A stretch of DNA of 64,000 nt from the NCBI RefSeq assembly GCF_009601165.1, contig NZ_WIRE01000001.1:2480001-2544000 (forward strand). Direction: 5' to 3'. The translations under genes and the position numbers were made by a program. Under the pieces are notes generated by a model. The model was not told the DNA's origin. It was given only the letters and a program-made list of their open reading frames with translations, and made no database searches. Source of the stretch: Alcanivorax sediminis (GTDB lineage Bacteria > Pseudomonadota > Gammaproteobacteria > Pseudomonadales > Alcanivoracaceae). This document shows, piece by piece, positions 9,220 through 17,660 of this stretch (its first letter is position 1; every line of letters begins with the position of its first letter).

Positions 9220-10449
9220 CTATTTTTTTCTCGCCCGGTCCAGATAACGGGCAATGCGACCTATGGAATCTTCCAGGTCATCCACGCGGGGCAGGAATAC
9301 CACCCGGAAATGATCCGGGTCTGGCCAGTTGAAGGCGGTGCCCTGAACGATCAGCACTTTCTCCTCGCGCAACAGATCCAGTGCAAAGGCCTCATCGTCC
9401 TCAAACGGGAACACCTTGGGGTCCAGTTTGGGAAACAGGTACAGCGCCGACTTGGGCTTGACGCAACTGACCCCCGGAATGGAATCCAGCATTTCCCAGG
9501 CCAGATCCCGTTGGCGGCCCAGACGTCCGGTCGGCAAGACCAGGTCGTCAATGCTCTGATAGCCACCCAGTGCCGTCTGGATAGCGTGCTGGCTGGGTAC
9601 ATTGGCACACAAACGCATGCTGGCCAGCATATCCAGGCCTTCTATATAGCTTTCGGCCCGATGCTTGGCGCCGGAAATCACCATCCAGCCGGCGCGGAAT
9701 CCTGCCGCGCGGTAGTTCTTGGACAGGCCATTGAAAGTGATGAAAAGCACATCATCAGCCATGGAGGCGATGGAGGTGTGCTTCTCGCCGTCATAGAGAA
9801 TCTTGTCGTAAATTTCGTCGGCAAACACGATCAGGTTGTTTTCCCGGGCAATTTGCAGCATTTCCTGCAACATGGCCGGCTCGTAGTTGGCACCTGTCGG
9901 GTTGTTGGGATTGATAATGACCAGTGCCTTGGTGTTCTTGTTCACCTTGGCGCGGATGTCATCCAGCGCGGGCTGCCAGTCCTGTTGTTCATCACAGAGA
10001 TAATGGACCGGGGTGCCGCCAGACAAACGTACGGATGCTGTCCACAGAGGATAGTCAGGGGCGGGAAGCAGCACTTCATCACCCGGGTTGAGTAGCGCCT
10101 GCATGGCCATGACAATCAGCTCGGATACCCCGTTGCCGATGATCACGTCATCCACCGTCACGCCGTCGATACCCTTGGTCTGGGTATATTGCATGACTGC
10201 CTTGCGGGCCGGGAAGAGGCCTTTGGAGTGACAGTAACCAGTGGACTCCGGCAGGTTGGCGATCACGTCCTGAAGCAGCTCTTCCGGGGCATCGAAACCA
10301 AAAGGTGCCGGGTTACCGATATTCAGCTTGATGACTCGATGGCCTTCGTCCTCAAGGCGGTGTGCTTCACGCAGCACCGGGCCGCGGATGTCGTAGCAGA
10401 CGCCCTTGAGTTTGTCTGACTTGTTGACGTGGTATTGATCGCTGCTCAT
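9220..10449 (-). CDS. alaA: Alanine aminotransferase (PLP-dependent, AlaA type)
   Basis: The 409-residue protein is a fold-type I aminotransferase of the AlaA group, which makes alanine from pyruvate and glutamate. NPNNPTG (180-186) and DEIYD (211-215) are the PLP-phosphate/ring-binding motifs. Lys244 in TFNGLSKNYRAAGFRAGW is the Schiff-base lysine, and the C-terminal FRVVFLP provides the carboxylate-binding arginine. The start MSSDQYHVNKSDKLKGVCYD is characteristic of the family. It is divergent from the tag-like gene, with a palindrome in the shared upstream region. Confidence 0.93.
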   Translation of the reverse strand: MSSDQYHVNKSDKLKGVCYDIRGPVLREAHRLEDEGHRVIKLNIGNPAPFGFDAPEELLQDVIANLPESTGYCHSKGLFPARKAVMQYTQTKGIDGVTVDDVIIGNGVSELIVMAMQALLNPGDEVLLPAPDYPLWTASVRLSGGTPVHYLCDEQQDWQPALDDIRAKVNKNTKALVIINPNNPTGANYEPAMLQEMLQIARENNLIVFADEIYDKILYDGEKHTSIASMADDVLFITFNGLSKNYRAAGFRAGWMVISGAKHRAESYIEGLDMLASMRLCANVPSQHAIQTALGGYQSIDDLVLPTGRLGRQRDLAWEMLDSIPGVSCVKPKSALYLFPKLDPKVFPFEDDEAFALDLLREEKVLIVQGTAFNWPDPDHFRVVFLPRVDDLEDSIGRIARYLDRARKK

Positions 10450-10539
10450 GCGCTTCCCGTGGTTGATGCTGTTGGGCCAAACAGCGATTCTACAACGCTG
10501 CTAAAATAGTGTATACGCGGCTCGAAGCATTCGTTGAGA

Positions 10540-10558
10540 CACACTCATGCTGAGTGTG
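10540..10558. promoter_or_regulatory. Perfect palindrome in the alaA / tag-like divergent region
   Basis: CACACTCA-TGC-TGAGTGTG is an 8-bp perfect inverted repeat with a 3-base centre. It is about 50 bases upstream of the tag-like start and 90 bases upstream of alaA. The position and short centre fit an operator for a dimeric regulator. The protein that would bind is not known from the sequence. Confidence 0.45.
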
Positions 10559-10606
10559 GTTCCTGCATTTTTGCAAGGCGTGGCTTGATCAATCACGGAG
10601 TAGAGC

Positions 10607-11275
10607 ATGACCCCCTTCAAGGATTTGCTGGCCCTGGCGGTGAACCGCAAGGGCAGTCTGAAGCTGGTAAAAAGCCAGCTGCCAACGGTGGCCGATGCCT
10701 CCATCCTGCGCGGGCGAGACGACGCCTGGTATCTGTCAGTGATGACCCGGCGGATTTTTCGCGCCGGCCTCAAGCACTCTCTTGTGGATAACAAGTGGCC
10801 GGCCTTTGAAGACGCTTTCTTTGGCTTTGACCCGGAAAAGCTGGTGCTGATGCCCGACAGCATGCTGGACGAGCGCATGCAGGATACCCGCCTGATTCGT
10901 CACTGGGGAAAAATGAAGGCGATCCGCCATAACGCTCAGTTCGTACTCGATCTGGCGGCCGAGTACGGCAGTGTGGGGGAGTGGCTGGCCGGCTGGCCTG
11001 CAGACGATACCGTCGGCATGTGGAGCCTGCTGAAGAAACGGGGCAAGCAGCTGGGGGGGAATTCAGGGGCGGCCTTCCTTCGCATGACTGGCCGCGACAC
11101 CTGGTACCCCACCAACGATGTGGTGGCGGCGCTGAAGGCCCAGAATATCATCGACAAGCCACCGGTCAGCCAGCGGGATCAACGAGCAGCTCAACAGGCT
11201 TTTAACGTGTGGCAGCAGGAGAGCGGCTGGCCACAGGCCCACATCAGTAAAGTTCTGGCATTCACCATTGGCTAA
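10607..11275 (+). CDS. DNA-3-methyladenine glycosylase I-like protein
   Basis: This 222-residue protein resembles the HhH-GPD Tag-like group. The sequence WYLSVMTRRIFRAGLKHSLVDNKW corresponds, as alternating segments, to the helix region of Tag proteins in which the methylated base is recognised. Later motifs include IRHNAQFVLDLAAEYGS. It would excise alkylated adenine, or may be a diverged relative. The start MTPFKDLLALAVNRKGS has GGAG ten bases upstream. It is divergent from alaA. I do not give the symbol tag because the family contains several paralogues. Confidence 0.8.
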   Translation: MTPFKDLLALAVNRKGSLKLVKSQLPTVADASILRGRDDAWYLSVMTRRIFRAGLKHSLVDNKWPAFEDAFFGFDPEKLVLMPDSMLDERMQDTRLIRHWGKMKAIRHNAQFVLDLAAEYGSVGEWLAGWPADDTVGMWSLLKKRGKQLGGNSGAAFLRMTGRDTWYPTNDVVAALKAQNIIDKPPVSQRDQRAAQQAFNVWQQESGWPQAHISKVLAFTIG

Positions 11276-11350
11276 TGGTGGGGTTTCACCAAAGAGACGA
11301 AATCGTCTGACCTATTGCGCTGGCTCAAGGTTTCGCTCTTGCTGGTGATG

Positions 11351-11370
11351 ACGACATAAATGATAATGAG
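11351..11370 (+). promoter_or_regulatory. Possible Fur-box-like element upstream of the iron permease
   Basis: The stretch CATAAATGATAATGAG contains two NATWAT-type hexamers (ATAAAT, GATAAT), the building blocks of Fur boxes, but the third hexamer is poor. It sits about 35 bases ahead of the preferred start of an FTR1-type iron permease, where iron repression would be expected. The support is mainly contextual. Confidence 0.4.
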
Positions 11371-11401
11371 TCGCCTTTTCAGTTCCAAAAGTGGACCATT
11401 T

Positions 11402-13318
11402 ATGTCATTTCCTCAGATTCCAGGGCGCCTCTTTCCCGTCCTGCTAGCGTTTATCTGTTTGTCACAGCCGGCAACGGCCAACGATCAAACGGCTTTGGTG
11501 CAACTTGTTGAGTACGTTGGCGCGGATTACATCAATGCTGTTGCTGATGGTGTAGTGGTCAGCCCTGCTGAGTTCGCAGAGATGAGCGAATTCTCCGCTT
11601 TGTTGGCAGAGGGCGTCGCCAACCTGCCAGAGGCAGAAGGAAAGGAGGAATTGCAATCGCAAGCCAACGAGCTTCAGCTGGCGGTTGCTGGCCAGGCCAG
11701 CGAACAGCAGGTCAAATCCCTAACCCAGGCCATTCGTGCTTCGCTGGTTCGTGTGTACGGCATCCCTGTCGCCCCCAAGCAGGCCCCGGACATGGCGCAG
11801 GCTGCCAGCCTCTATCAGGCGCAGTGTGCTGCATGTCATGGCCAAAGCGGCCAGGGTGATGGGCCGGCCGGGGTCGCACTGGAGCCTGCGCCCACGGACT
11901 TTACTGAAGTGGCTCGTTACAACGGCCGTTCGCTTTTGGGGCTATATACCACCATTACCCAAGGCGTGGACGGCACTGGCATGGCTGCATACGAGGGCAG
12001 CTTGAGCGATGAACAGCGCTGGGCCCTGGCATTCTATGTGGGCGCCAAGGCGGTGACCGCGGACGTGGAGGATGCAGGGGAGGCCGCTTTCGGCACCATT
12101 CCTGGTATGAAAGCCGGCCTTTCTCTGGATACCTTGGTCGCCCAGGCGCCTGAAGATGTGCTCGATAGCAAGGGGCCTGAGGCCTACGCGGCACTGGGTT
12201 ATCTGCGTGCCAATCCGCCGGCCTTGTTCAACAAGAACCGCTTTATTGCCTTGAGCCATGACAAGTTGGCGCTGGCAGACGTCCTGTATCAGCAGGGCGA
12301 TCAGCGTGCAGCCAAAGCGGCCGCCTTGTCGGCCTATCTGGATGGTTTCGAAATGATCGAGCAGCAACTGGCGGCGGTGGATGCTGCGTTGTTGCGCGAA
12401 GCGGAATCCCGTTTTATGGCGGTGCGGGAAGCAATTGATCGCGAGCGGGGCACTGCTGAGGTGACCGCTAAAGTCGTATCTGCCCGCGCAGCGCTTGATG
12501 ATGCCGCTGCGGTACTTTCAGGAGACGGCCTGAGCCCTGCAGCTACCATGTCGGCCAGCTTTTTCATCCTGTTCCGTGAAGGTCTTGAAGCACTTTTAGT
12601 GGTGGCTGCCTTGTTGACCTTTACGCGCAAAGCCAATGCGGTGCGCGCAACCCGACATATCCATCTGGGCTGGGTCGCGGCGCTCGTTGCGGGTGGGCTT
12701 ACCTGGTATCTCGCCAATACCCTGATCCATTTCAGTGGTGCATCACGGGAAATAACCGAAGGTGCGGCAGGTATCGTGGCGGCGTTGATTCTGTTTTACG
12801 TCGGTTTCTGGATGCACAGCAACAGCCACAGCCAGAAGTGGTTGGGTTATATTCGAGAGAAGGTTGATAGCGCGCTAGGTAACGGTACCGTATGGGTACT
12901 GACCTTTGTGTCTTTCATTTCTGTGTACCGGGAAATCTTCGAGACCATACTGTTTTATCAGGCGCTGTGGAGCCAGGTGACGCCCCTTACCATGCCGTAC
13001 TTGTTCTATGGTATCGCCGCTGCGGTAGCGGGTTTGGCGGTGGTATGTGTGTTGTTCTTCCGGATTGGAATGAAGCTGCCGCTCAGTCAGTTCTTCAGGT
13101 TTACCAGCATTGTGCTGCTGGTCCTGTCCGTCATTCTGCTTGGCAAGGGAATCGCAGCGCTACAGGAAGCCGGAGTGATCAGCGCATTCTACCTGGCCGT
13201 ACCCACTGTGGACTGGCTGGGTGTCTATCCCACCATTCAGGGGGTGCTTGCGCAGGTCATCGCGGTGATGCTGGGAGCAATGTTGTGGCTGCGTGGTAAC
13301 ACGCAGGCCTCCTCATGA
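11402..13318 (+). CDS. Cytochrome c / FTR1 family iron permease
   Basis: The protein imports ferric iron after oxidation of Fe(II), with haem chemistry fused to the permease. I start at ATG 11402 because it begins a signal peptide (MSFPQIPGRLFPVLLAFICL, cleavage near Ala24); ATG 11360 lies inside a Fur-like element. In this 638-residue numbering a c-type haem site CAACH is at 142-146, within a periplasmic cytochrome domain (about 130-220). A helical linker follows, then an FTR1 domain of about seven helices (385-630). It has two RExxE iron-transfer motifs, REGLE (392-396) and REIFE (510-514). No EfeO or EfeB partner is adjacent. Confidence 0.92.
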   Translation: MSFPQIPGRLFPVLLAFICLSQPATANDQTALVQLVEYVGADYINAVADGVVVSPAEFAEMSEFSALLAEGVANLPEAEGKEELQSQANELQLAVAGQASEQQVKSLTQAIRASLVRVYGIPVAPKQAPDMAQAASLYQAQCAACHGQSGQGDGPAGVALEPAPTDFTEVARYNGRSLLGLYTTITQGVDGTGMAAYEGSLSDEQRWALAFYVGAKAVTADVEDAGEAAFGTIPGMKAGLSLDTLVAQAPEDVLDSKGPEAYAALGYLRANPPALFNKNRFIALSHDKLALADVLYQQGDQRAAKAAALSAYLDGFEMIEQQLAAVDAALLREAESRFMAVREAIDRERGTAEVTAKVVSARAALDDAAAVLSGDGLSPAATMSASFFILFREGLEALLVVAALLTFTRKANAVRATRHIHLGWVAALVAGGLTWYLANTLIHFSGASREITEGAAGIVAALILFYVGFWMHSNSHSQKWLGYIREKVDSALGNGTVWVLTFVSFISVYREIFETILFYQALWSQVTPLTMPYLFYGIAAAVAGLAVVCVLFFRIGMKLPLSQFFRFTSIVLLVLSVILLGKGIAALQEAGVISAFYLAVPTVDWLGVYPTIQGVLAQVIAVMLGAMLWLRGNTQASS

Positions 13319-13393
13319 AGCCGGGCAAGATCGGCTCTCAGGGGTTTGGCTACTGTTAAATCGACACTATCGGTACTACCCTTGAGACTTTCC

Positions 13394-13419
13394 AGAGAGG
13401 CACACTAATGTGCCTCTCT
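13394..13419. terminator. 11-bp hairpin downstream of the iron permease
   Basis: AGAGAGGCACA (13394-13404) pairs perfectly with TGTGCCTCTCT (13409-13419) around a CTAA loop. It follows the permease stop by 75 bases. There is no U-run, so termination efficiency is doubtful. It may act as a 3' stabiliser or as an operator for the next gene, which starts 80 bases on. Confidence 0.55.
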
Positions 13420-13500
13420 GCGTATTAAACTGACCCTTTCATTCCCCCTTCACTGTGACAACCCGGGGTGGTTGCCAGTGAGGCAGCCTGGCGTGTTTCC

Positions 13501-14430
13501 ATGTCTGATTCACAACCCGAAAAATTGCCGCTGACTATTTCATTCCTGGGTATTGGCCTGATGGGTAAACCCATGGTCAACCGTTTACTGGACGCCGGTT
13601 ACAGACTGACGGTGTGGAATCGTACGATGGAGAAGGCGCAAGCGTTCGCGGATTCTGCGCGGGTGGCAGCGAGTCCCGCTGACGCGGTCAGGGGAGCCGA
13701 TGTCATCATCACCATGCTGGAGAACGGGATGGTGGTGGATGATGTTCTTTACGTCAGTTCCGCCATCGAGAGCCTGGCAAGCAAAGCGCTGGTCATCGAC
13801 ATGAGCTCCATTGAGCCCGGGATGGCACGATGCCATGGCGAGCGCGTTGCTGATCTGGGCGGGGAGTATCTGGATGCCCCAGTCTCGGGGGGGACCCGAG
13901 GTGCAGAGTCCGGGACCCTGTCCATCATGGCGGGCGGCAGTGAAGAAGCCTTTTCCCGCGCCTTGCCCATATTGGCGGCAATGGGCAAGGCGACTCTTAT
14001 TGGCCCTGTTGGAAGCGGTCAGCTGGCCAAACTGGCTAACCAGGCGATCGTCGGGATTACTATCGGTGCAGTTTCTGAAGCGTTGTTGCTCGCGGCAAAA
14101 GGCGGCGCACGGCCAGAGAAGGTGCGAGAAGCGCTGCTGGGCGGCTTCGCCGGTAGCAAGATTCTGGAGCAGCATGGTGAACGGATGCTGGCGCGTAACT
14201 TTACGCCAGGCGCCCCCGCTCGTATCCAGCTCAAGGACCTCCGCATGATTCTTGATGAGGCGAGGACGGAAGGGCTCAGCTTGCCTCTCAGCCAGCGTGT
14301 ATTTGAGGAATACCGGGCGCTGCTGTCCAGCGGCCATGGCGAACTGGACCATAGCGGTCTGCTGCTGGAACTGGAGCGCCTGAATGGCGTCAGACTGGAT
14401 GCCGCTATCAATCCGAATCAGGAGTCTTGA
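13501..14430 (+). CDS. NAD(P)-dependent 2-hydroxy-3-oxopropionate reductase / beta-hydroxyacid dehydrogenase
   Basis: This 309-residue protein belongs to the beta-hydroxyacid dehydrogenase family: Rossmann start FLGIGLMGKPMVNRLL, substrate loop DAPVSGGTRGAESGTLSIMA, and catalytic lysine in GQLAKLANQ. It is paired with a hydroxypyruvate isomerase gene (TGATG overlap). That pairing points to tartronate semialdehyde reductase (GlxR) rather than 3-hydroxyisobutyrate dehydrogenase. Start ATG 13501 is chosen; an upstream GTG at 13468 adds 11 unlikely residues. No glyoxylate carboligase is present nearby, so its supply route is not shown here. Confidence 0.85.
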   Translation: MSDSQPEKLPLTISFLGIGLMGKPMVNRLLDAGYRLTVWNRTMEKAQAFADSARVAASPADAVRGADVIITMLENGMVVDDVLYVSSAIESLASKALVIDMSSIEPGMARCHGERVADLGGEYLDAPVSGGTRGAESGTLSIMAGGSEEAFSRALPILAAMGKATLIGPVGSGQLAKLANQAIVGITIGAVSEALLLAAKGGARPEKVREALLGGFAGSKILEQHGERMLARNFTPGAPARIQLKDLRMILDEARTEGLSLPLSQRVFEEYRALLSSGHGELDHSGLLLELERLNGVRLDAAINPNQES

Positions 14431-15209
14431 TGCCACGTTTCGCTGCCAATCTCACCATGCTGTTTAATGAGCAGCCCTTTCTCGATCGGTTTCACGCAGC
14501 AGCCCAGGCAGGATTTCGTGGGGTGGAGTACCTATTCCCTTATGACTGGGAGGCGTCAGAACTGGCAGGCAAGCTAGAGCAGCATGGACTTGAGCAAGTC
14601 CTGTTTAACCTGCCGCCCGGCGACTGGGAGGGCGGGGAGCGAGGCATTGCCTGTCTGCCCGACCGTATCGAGGAATTCCGCGAAGGGGTGTTTGAGGCTC
14701 TGGAGTATGCCAAGGCGCTGGGCTGCCAGAGAATTAACTGTCTGGCAGGTCTGCAGCCGGCCACGATGCCCGATCAGGTCGCCTTTGAGACCTTGGTGGA
14801 AAACCTGCGTTTTGCGGCGGATATTCTGGCCGCGGAGGACATCATGTTGACGGTGGAGGCAATTAACTCCCGGATCGACATGCCTGGCTTCTTTCTGGAT
14901 ACCTCCCGTGCGGCCATGGCGGCCATCGAGGAGGCCGGGCGGGACAATCTGCGTCTGCAGTTCGATATTTATCACATGCAAGTCATGGAAGGGGATCTGT
15001 GCCGTTCCCTTTCTGAACTTTGTCCCCATATTGGCCATATCCAGTTTGCAGATAACCCCGGTCGCCACGAGCCAGGCACCGGGGAGATTCGCTTCGATCA
15101 TGTGTTCGCACATATCGACAGCCTGGATTATGACGGCTGGGTAAGCGCGGAATACCGCCCCCTGACCGACACCAAATCGAGCCTGGGCTGGTTCCATCCA
15201 ACCCGGTAA
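14430..15209 (+). CDS. hyi: Hydroxypyruvate isomerase family protein
   Basis: This 259-residue TIM-barrel protein interconverts hydroxypyruvate and tartronate semialdehyde. MPRFAANLTMLFNE and FRGVEYLFPYDW are typical of the family's N-terminus. Metal-ligand segments are visible as LTVEAIN, LRLQFDIYHMQ, IGHIQFADNPGRHEPGTGE and VSAEYRP. The start codon overlaps the stop of the reductase gene (TGATG) with AGGAG just upstream, so the two are translated together. The pair forms the lower part of a glyoxylate/glycolate assimilation route. Confidence 0.92.
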   Translation: MPRFAANLTMLFNEQPFLDRFHAAAQAGFRGVEYLFPYDWEASELAGKLEQHGLEQVLFNLPPGDWEGGERGIACLPDRIEEFREGVFEALEYAKALGCQRINCLAGLQPATMPDQVAFETLVENLRFAADILAAEDIMLTVEAINSRIDMPGFFLDTSRAAMAAIEEAGRDNLRLQFDIYHMQVMEGDLCRSLSELCPHIGHIQFADNPGRHEPGTGEIRFDHVFAHIDSLDYDGWVSAEYRPLTDTKSSLGWFHPTR

Positions 15210-15233
15210 GTCACTCAACGTTACGGATTTACA

Positions 15234-16076
15234 ATGCAGTTCAATTGGGGCGGCAAGATCATTCTCGGCCTGCTGGGAATGCTGGTGGGTGGGCCGATTG
15301 GTCTGATCATTGGTTTGTTTATTGGCCACATGCTTGATAAAGGCGCGGAAAGGGTGCAGAGCTTCAATCCATTCCGCCCCTATGGGGCGGGTGAGCAGGA
15401 AGCGGTGCAGAAAGCGCTTTTTGACACGGTATTTTCCGTCATGGGGCATCTTGCCAAGGCGGATGGTCGTGTCAGCGAAGACGAGATCGCCCAGGCCCGG
15501 GCGGTGATGGATCGCATGCAGCTTAATGAGCAACAGCGCCAGCAAGCCATTACGTTGTTCAACCAGGGGAAATCCTCCGATTTCCCTCTGGATGACACCA
15601 TCAGGCAGTTCGCTGCGACGGTACACCGGCGCAAGCAACTGATTCTGGTGCTGCTGGAAATCCTGCTGCAGATCGCGCTGGCTGATGGCACGCTCCACAA
15701 GGAGGAAGAAGCGGTGCTTCTGAAGGTCGCCGAGGGTCTTGGTGTACCGCCACAACAGTTCAGGCAAATCCTCAACATGCTGCTGGCGCAGGCCCAGTTC
15801 AGTTCAGGCCAGGGCGGTGGCACTTACGGTGGCCAGCAGCAAGCGTCAGGGCCATCACGTCCGTCGCTATCGCAGGCCTATCAGGTACTGGGGGTGGCTG
15901 AATCCGCCTCGAATCTGGAGGTCAAAAAGGCCTACCGCAAGCTGATGAGCGAGCACCACCCAGACAAACTGGCATCACGGGGCGTGCCCGAAGAAATGAT
16001 TCGGCTGGCAACGGAAAAGACCGCGGAGATCGGCAAGGCCTACGATATGATCAAGGAACAGCGCGGCTTTCGATAG
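15234..16076 (+). CDS. djlA: Co-chaperone DjlA (membrane-anchored DnaJ-like protein)
   Basis: DjlA stimulates DnaK at the inner membrane. The 280 residues hold, in order, a glycine-rich N-terminal membrane helix (about 7-31), a TerB-like helical domain (about 55-180) and a C-terminal J domain (about 212-280). The J domain has HPDKL, essential for DnaK activation, in MSEHHPDKLASRG. Between TerB and J lies a Gly/Gln-rich linker. It follows hyi by 24 bases. The functional link to the hyi pair is probably none beyond readthrough. Confidence 0.93.
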   Translation: MQFNWGGKIILGLLGMLVGGPIGLIIGLFIGHMLDKGAERVQSFNPFRPYGAGEQEAVQKALFDTVFSVMGHLAKADGRVSEDEIAQARAVMDRMQLNEQQRQQAITLFNQGKSSDFPLDDTIRQFAATVHRRKQLILVLLEILLQIALADGTLHKEEEAVLLKVAEGLGVPPQQFRQILNMLLAQAQFSSGQGGGTYGGQQQASGPSRPSLSQAYQVLGVAESASNLEVKKAYRKLMSEHHPDKLASRGVPEEMIRLATEKTAEIGKAYDMIKEQRGFR

Positions 16077-16171
16077 CCAATTCCTTTTCCCGTCAGCGTG
16101 CCAGTAAAGCAGCCTGTCTGTGAATAGTGGCGAAAACGCGAACAGACAAGCTGGTCTCCCGGCTAGAAACC

Positions 16172-17116
16172 TTACGCAGTCATGCCCGGGTGCCTGTCTG
16201 CCTTGGGCATGGACCATCCGCTGCTCACCAGTTCGCTCTCTCCACTCCACCAGCGGTTGAGCAACCTGGTCGTCAGCCCTGCCCGGGCTTTTCCCTGCAA
16301 GCGCTGGCGTGCTTCCTGGTACACCGGTTGATAGCGTAGCGTCTCAGGAAGGCGACGAGTCATATCCATGAGCCTTTGGAGCTGCTGTTGATAGCGACGG
16401 TGATGAGCCAAATCGGCGGGCTTGAGCGCAAAAGCATCAACCAGTGGTTCGGGCACGGTGAAGCTGGCAATGCTGGCGTAACTGCCATAGGGCAGCCGAT
16501 CAGGGAAACCTTGTTCACGGATTAACTCATGGCCCATCTCCCTGCGGGAGGGGGACACACTTGATAGGCCGTCCAGCTGCTTCTGCCACCAGCGTCGATG
16601 TGCATGCCAATCCCCCGGTAGCTGGGCTTCGGGAATCCCCAACGCCAGCGCCAGCAGGCGGGTTTCTTCAAATAGCCGCTCCTGGAGTGCGGTTGTCAGC
16701 GGGCCAATAATGGTCTGGTAGATCATCAGGCACGAATCCATCCAGCTAGTAACGGCAAATAACAACGCTTCACTTTCCGGCACATCAAACAGAGTGCGTC
16801 GACGGTGGGAACGATCTGCCAGCGTAGCCAGCGCCTGCTCCTGGTTCCCAAAGACTATTTTCATCACAAAGCGTTGCGAGTGCTGCACCCGTTGTATCAC
16901 GTCATGTTGGGAGGCAAGCAACTGGGATAGACGGCTGTGTGCAAGAGCCAGTACCAGTATTCGTCCTTGAGCCAGAACGGTTATGGCCTCTTTCATGATC
17001 TGCCAGCTCACAGAGCCGGGACCAAACAGACCCGCATCGGGTTGAGGGGTTTGTTCACTCGCCTTGATAATTCCGGATTCGATATCCTGCCGGGTGATCA
17101 GGTGGGGTAATGCCAT
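16172..17116 (-). CDS. Oxygenase MpaB family protein (DUF2236)
   Basis: The 314 residues match the MpaB/rubber-oxygenase-like family, named for a fungal mycophenolic-acid enzyme and for b-type haem latex-clearing proteins. The opening segment (GLFGPGSVSWQIMKEAITVL) and the helix IVFGNQEQALATLADRSH with its conserved His/Arg cluster support this. ATG 17116 is preferred because GGAGG lies eight bases ahead. The substrate is unknown; in hydrocarbon degraders a role on lipid-like compounds is possible but unproven. The gene converges with djlA. Confidence 0.82.
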   Translation of the reverse strand: MALPHLITRQDIESGIIKASEQTPQPDAGLFGPGSVSWQIMKEAITVLAQGRILVLALAHSRLSQLLASQHDVIQRVQHSQRFVMKIVFGNQEQALATLADRSHRRRTLFDVPESEALLFAVTSWMDSCLMIYQTIIGPLTTALQERLFEETRLLALALGIPEAQLPGDWHAHRRWWQKQLDGLSSVSPSRREMGHELIREQGFPDRLPYGSYASIASFTVPEPLVDAFALKPADLAHHRRYQQQLQRLMDMTRRLPETLRYQPVYQEARQRLQGKARAGLTTRLLNRWWSGESELVSSGWSMPKADRHPGMTA

Positions 17117-17350
17117 CTTGCACGCCTCCATGCGCGGGTTGATGATGCCGGCAATGTTATCGCCGGAGTCTAACTACCACCTTGGTGCCGGTGACTGCGT
17201 AGCCTCGGGTAGGGTCATTTCATGTTACGGCGATGAGGGTTTGAATCTAACCAGGATTTGTGGTGATTTAGTTAGGCTTGACGTTTTTTTGTTCAGTGGG
17301 CTTTTTCAGGTGCCACTGGTACCCGGAGCAATGAGACAGGAGTCAGTAAC

Positions 17351-17590
17351 ATGTTGGGCGAAAATCACAGCATTCATCACGAATTTCCTAACCTGCACGA
17401 GAAAATCGATCACCTGACAAGGGAAGATCCGGTATTCCGCGACCAGGTTTTGCAGCATGACAAGCTCGACAAACAGATCCGGGGACTGGAAATGCGCGAA
17501 AGTCCGGTGGGCGACGAACAGATGGAGACCATGAAGCATCAGCGACTTCAGCTGAAAGACCATATCTATCAGCGTCTTATGAAGGCATGA
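17351..17590 (+). CDS. YdcH family protein (DUF465)
   Basis: This 79-residue helical protein has the DUF465 layout: an N-terminal His-rich start (MLGENHSIHHEFP), a charged helix around FRDQVLQHDKLDKQIRGLE, and a C-terminal KHQRLQLKDHIYQRLM. The function of the family is unknown; members form antiparallel helices and are often growth-phase regulated. AGGAG stands seven bases before the start, and a strong intrinsic terminator follows 31 bases after the stop. It is therefore a monocistronic gene. The 234 bases upstream contain nothing I can identify beyond the presumed promoter. Confidence 0.9.
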   Translation: MLGENHSIHHEFPNLHEKIDHLTREDPVFRDQVLQHDKLDKQIRGLEMRESPVGDEQMETMKHQRLQLKDHIYQRLMKA

Positions 17591-17621
17591 TAACGCATCT
17601 TCTCCAGTGAGAGACGACAAT

Positions 17622-17647
17622 AAAAAGGGCCCATTGGGCCCTTTTTT
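17622..17647. terminator. Bidirectional intrinsic terminator
   Basis: GGGCCC-ATT-GGGCCC (17627-17641) is flanked by five A and six T residues. It serves the YdcH gene on the plus strand and the convergent exported-protein gene on the minus strand. Confidence 0.93.
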
Positions 17648-17660
17648 GATTAATGGCGAC

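Noticed and set aside
14574..15767. A 397-codon minus-strand open frame over hyi and djlA
   Set aside because: It runs against two well-supported genes and has no recognisable domain.
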